Translations under genes and position numbers: made by a program
Shown: piece after piece, positions 5,821 through 7,430 of the stretch
Layout: each line of letters starts with the position of its first letter
Position numbering within the stretch: the stretch's first letter is position 1
Notes under the pieces: model-generated
Told to the model about the DNA's origin: nothing
Seen by the model: the letters and a program-made list of their open reading frames with translations, nothing else
Database searches by the model: none
From: an uncultured Chloroflexaceae bacterium
GTDB taxonomy: Bacteria; Chloroflexota; Chloroflexia; Chloroflexales; Chloroflexaceae
Reading direction: 5' to 3'
DNA length: 7,430 nucleotides
NCBI GenBank assembly: GCA_937141995.1
Contig: CAKZQX010001101.1
Location: forward strand, 1 to 7,430

Positions 5821-5837
5821 GGTGCATGCGATGCACC
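5821..5837. terminator. Short perfect hairpin, possible bidirectional terminator
   Basis: ggtgcat (5821-5827) and atgcacc (5831-5837) pair perfectly around gcg. On the plus strand gttctt follows, a weak T-rich tail. On the minus strand it lies 37 nt beyond the stop of the membrane gene. Its position between convergent genes fits termination. Confidence 0.4.
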
Positions 5838-5873
5838 GTTCTTCCCCCACACACCATACCTACAGCAACAACC

Positions 5874-6291
5874 TCACACCTGCACCGGCAGTTCACCCGG
5901 CAACTCCTGCCGCACAGCTTCAAACCCCCGCACATACAGATAGAACGAGAGCGACCCGCAGGCGACCAGCGGTGCAACAACCACACTACCGGCGGTCCAT
6001 CCGGCATAGTTTACCGCCTCGATCAGGGTTGGCGCTAACCCGACCACCCGGTCCAGCAGGAAAATGCTGCCCACAACCAGCGAGCCGACCACCACCCAGC
6101 CGATCACCCAGAGCGGCACCAGCGTGTTGAGCAGCGCGCGCTAGTTCCGGCGCACCAGTGCACAGATGCGTTGCGACAACCGGCCCGACCTCTGCGTAGA
6201 CCATCACCACCGGGGCAACCGCCCACAACAACCCGATTAACGCGCCAATAATGCCCCGGAATGCGGTCAACAGCGACGGCATGATCATCAT
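5874..6291 (-). pseudogene. Frameshifted multi-helix membrane protein gene
   Basis: Two minus-strand frames each encode part of what looks like one membrane protein. The first (from about 6291) reads MMIMPSLLTAFRGIIGALIG, then LLWAVAPVVMVYAEVG, one or two helices. The second (6140 down to the TGA at 5874-5876) reads RALLNTLVPLWVIGWVVVGS and on through two more hydrophobic segments to a polar tail SFYLYVRGFEAVRQELPGE. They differ by one base in register. The simplest join is at the GC dinucleotide run 6134-6141, where a 2-nt loss would link ELAR to ALLNTL. Alternatively the shift is near 6180 and the second frame then meets an amber codon at 6141-6143 (after ICALVRRN). The start is unclear: no ribosome binding site precedes the ATG cluster 6291-6280, and the first frame stays open to a TTG at 6690. 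No family recognised. Sequencing error cannot be excluded. Confidence 0.5.
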
Positions 6292-6312
6292 TGCAACAAG
6301 CCCGGCACTATC

Positions 6313-6341
6313 TTGACAAAGTAACGTGATTATATTAAGAT
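6313..6341 (+). promoter_or_regulatory. Near-consensus plus-strand promoter
   Basis: TTGACA (6313-6318, perfect -35), a 17-bp spacer and TAAGAT (6336-6341, 4 of 6 matches) form a good sigma70-like promoter pointing toward the sulfurtransferase gene, with a leader of about 405 nt. It overlaps a minus-strand TATAAT (6334-6329) that lacks a matching -35. Confidence 0.45.
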
Positions 6342-6700
6342 TAGCCCATCGCACACGTTCATTGTTATCTGTTGCCGCTGCCTGGCCGGTTGAGCCTCCA
6401 CGCTCAACACGCTGATCAGGCTGTTCTGGTGTGTGGCTGTCTTGTTGTTCTGAAGCGGGAGAAGTATGAAACGCAGGTCTGCTATCGCTTTCCGGTTCGT
6501 ATCTGTAGCGGATACTCCCATGCGCTGTCCCCGGTGTATCCCCGACTGCCGGCAATCCCTCTGTCGCTACCCGGCCGGCGCCCCGTTTGATTCTGCTGTG
6601 CGCTGAGTCGGGAAAATTCTTTTTTCCGTTAGCTGTTCTCTGACTGATTAATGATCGGACTGTCCTGGTGTGGCAACATTCGGGCCACAACCAGTTAGAT

Positions 6701-6710
6701 CGACGCGTCG
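6701..6710. promoter_or_regulatory. 10-bp perfect palindrome upstream of the sulfurtransferase gene
   Basis: cgacgcgtcg is a perfect dyad 43 bp before the ATG at 6754, too tight to be an RNA hairpin but the right size and place for a dimeric repressor site. No second copy was seen in the window, so an operator role is only a guess. Confidence 0.25.
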
Positions 6711-6753
6711 TTTTTATCTGTTCAATTTACAGAAAAGGAAAGGCAAGCTCATC

Positions 6754-7430
6754 ATGCGTAGACGAGGAGCAATGTTCGGGGTTGGCCTGATCGCGGTGCT
6801 GGTGTTGACGGCCTGGAGCGTGCTACGGGTAGTTCCTTCCGAGTCCCGTGGCCTGCTGGATGGCCCCACCGCCTATGCCCGGCCGGAGGTGCTGGTCGAT
6901 ACGGCCTGGGTGAAGGCCCGGCTCGACGATCCGCAGGTACGCCTGATCGATCTGAGCGGCGATATCGAAACCTTTGAAGCGGGTCATCTGCCGGGAGCGC
7001 AGTATGTCAGCATCAGAACCGACCTGACCAACCCGATTGACCCGACCCGTGGGCAGATCCTCACCCGTGCCGCGCTGTCGAAACTGTTCAGCAATCTGGG
7101 CATTCGCAACAATGACACGGTTGTGCTCTACGATGACAACGACAACGTCCAGGCGGCCCGCGCCTACTGGGTACTGGCCTACTACCAGCATCCCGATGTG
7201 CGCATCTACAACGGGGGCCGCACGCGCTGGGTGGCCGACGGCGAGAGCCTGACAACCGCGCAGACGACGGTGAAGCCGAGCAACTATGCTGCCGCCGCAC
7301 CCGACCCGGCGATCCGCACGGACTGGCAGTATGTGGTTGACCAGGTCAGCCGGCAGGAGGCGCTCTTCTGCGACACCCGCAGCTTCGCGGAGCATGTCGG
7401 GTTGAACCGACGCGCCGAGCGGGGCGAGCA
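6754..7430 (+). CDS. Membrane-anchored rhodanese-type sulfurtransferase (3' end outside window)
   Basis: 225 codons visible, open at the right edge. MRRRGAMFGVGLIAVLVLTAWSVL is an N-terminal signal or signal-anchor with an Arg cluster, so the protein likely works outside the cytoplasm, tethered or secreted. Residues 45 to about 165 form a first rhodanese domain: VRLIDLSGDIETFEAGHLPGAQYVS, VVLYDDNDN, AARAYWVLAYY and VRIYNGGRTRW. At the active-loop position it has Asp127 rather than Cys, as in the non-catalytic first domain of thiosulfate/mercaptopyruvate sulfurtransferases (SseA-like). A second domain begins near residue 185 (DWQYVVDQVS, then CDTRSFAEHVG, NRRAERG); the catalytic Cys would lie beyond the edge. 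Family role: sulfane-sulfur transfer from thiosulfate or 3-mercaptopyruvate. AAGGAAAGG (6735-6743) is 10 nt upstream of ATG 6754, and the signal segment starts there, supporting this start. Family secure, substrate open. Confidence 0.9.
   Translation, partial: MRRRGAMFGVGLIAVLVLTAWSVLRVVPSESRGLLDGPTAYARPEVLVDTAWVKARLDDPQVRLIDLSGDIETFEAGHLPGAQYVSIRTDLTNPIDPTRGQILTRAALSKLFSNLGIRNNDTVVLYDDNDNVQAARAYWVLAYYQHPDVRIYNGGRTRWVADGESLTTAQTTVKPSNYAAAAPDPAIRTDWQYVVDQVSRQEALFCDTRSFAEHVGLNRRAERGE

Larger units (their letters stand above)
5534..5873. other. Intergenic region made of palindromic repeats
   Basis: About 340 bp between the convergent lpdA and the minus-strand membrane gene, with no credible gene. 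It begins with a tandem 7-mer (agtctgt at 5534-5540 and 5541-5547) and carries two REP-like palindromes, a ttggg/cccaa hairpin (5660-5672), a cccgga/tccggg hairpin (5700-5719) and a 7-bp hairpin at 5821-5837. Convergent transcription makes it a natural place for terminators. Confidence 0.65.
6292..6753. other. Region of uncertain coding status before the sulfurtransferase gene
   Basis: About 460 bp of lower GC. On the minus strand the frame of the membrane gene stays open from a TTG at 6690 to 6292 and would add about 133 mostly polar residues (Ser, Thr, Gln, Glu, Pro, Arg), a plausible cytoplasmic tail, but there is no ATG start or ribosome binding site. On the plus strand an unconvincing 72-codon frame (6372-6590) runs the other way. 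Visible signals are a plus-strand promoter at 6313-6341, a ggaaaa/ttttcc inverted repeat around 6611-6627 and the palindrome cgacgcgtcg at 6701-6710. Confidence 0.45.

Noticed and set aside
5822..6130. 102-codon plus-strand frame
   Set aside because: Pro/Ser/Arg/His-rich shadow of the minus-strand membrane gene, without a ribosome binding site.

Overview
The window is GC-rich bacterial DNA with dense genes, standard AGGAG-type ribosome binding sites, sigma70-like promoters and large palindromic repeats between genes. A three-gene Asp23-type envelope cluster, a PlsY acyltransferase, and REP-like palindromes built on a 'cccggcttcagccgg' core fit a Chloroflexota (Roseiflexus/Chloroflexus-like) genome best. 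This taxonomic guess is inference: there is no rRNA here, and Asp23 families also occur in Firmicutes and Actinobacteria.

Layout. (1) Positions 1-563, minus strand: a zinc-ribbon Nudix hydrolase whose C-terminus runs off the left edge, with a near-consensus promoter at 610-637. (2) 640-923: a divergent intergenic region. It carries an extended -10 promoter (742-750) and a long foldable leader for plsY. (3) 924-1529, plus: plsY, the acyl-phosphate:glycerol-3-phosphate acyltransferase of phospholipid synthesis. (4) 1530-2178: about 650 bp with no convincing gene. It holds two large palindromic elements, one with perfect 24-bp arms, and then a TATAAT box. (5) 2179-3956, plus: a compact operon of a soluble Asp23/Gls24 protein, a Pro/Glu/Gln-rich protein with an Asp23-like tail, and a two-helix membrane protein with an Asp23-like domain (AmaP-like). 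(6) 3957-5534: a leader with an extended -10 promoter, then lpdA (dihydrolipoyl dehydrogenase) from a GTG start at 4125. (7) 5535-5873: two copies of a REP-like palindrome plus small hairpins. (8) 5874-about 6291, minus: a broken membrane-protein gene with a frameshift near a GC dinucleotide run and an amber codon in one frame. Its 5' end is unclear and may reach 6690. (9) 6754-7430, plus: a membrane-anchored, two-domain rhodanese-type sulfurtransferase, cut by the right edge.

How the genes work together. plsY and the Asp23 operon both concern the cell envelope: one makes phospholipid precursors, the other probably forms a membrane-tethered Asp23 complex. The Nudix, LpdA and sulfurtransferase genes are separate housekeeping or redox functions with their own promoters. 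The most distinctive content is the three-protein Asp23 cluster with its low-complexity middle member, the two intergenic palindromes at 1650-1986, and the frameshifted membrane gene.
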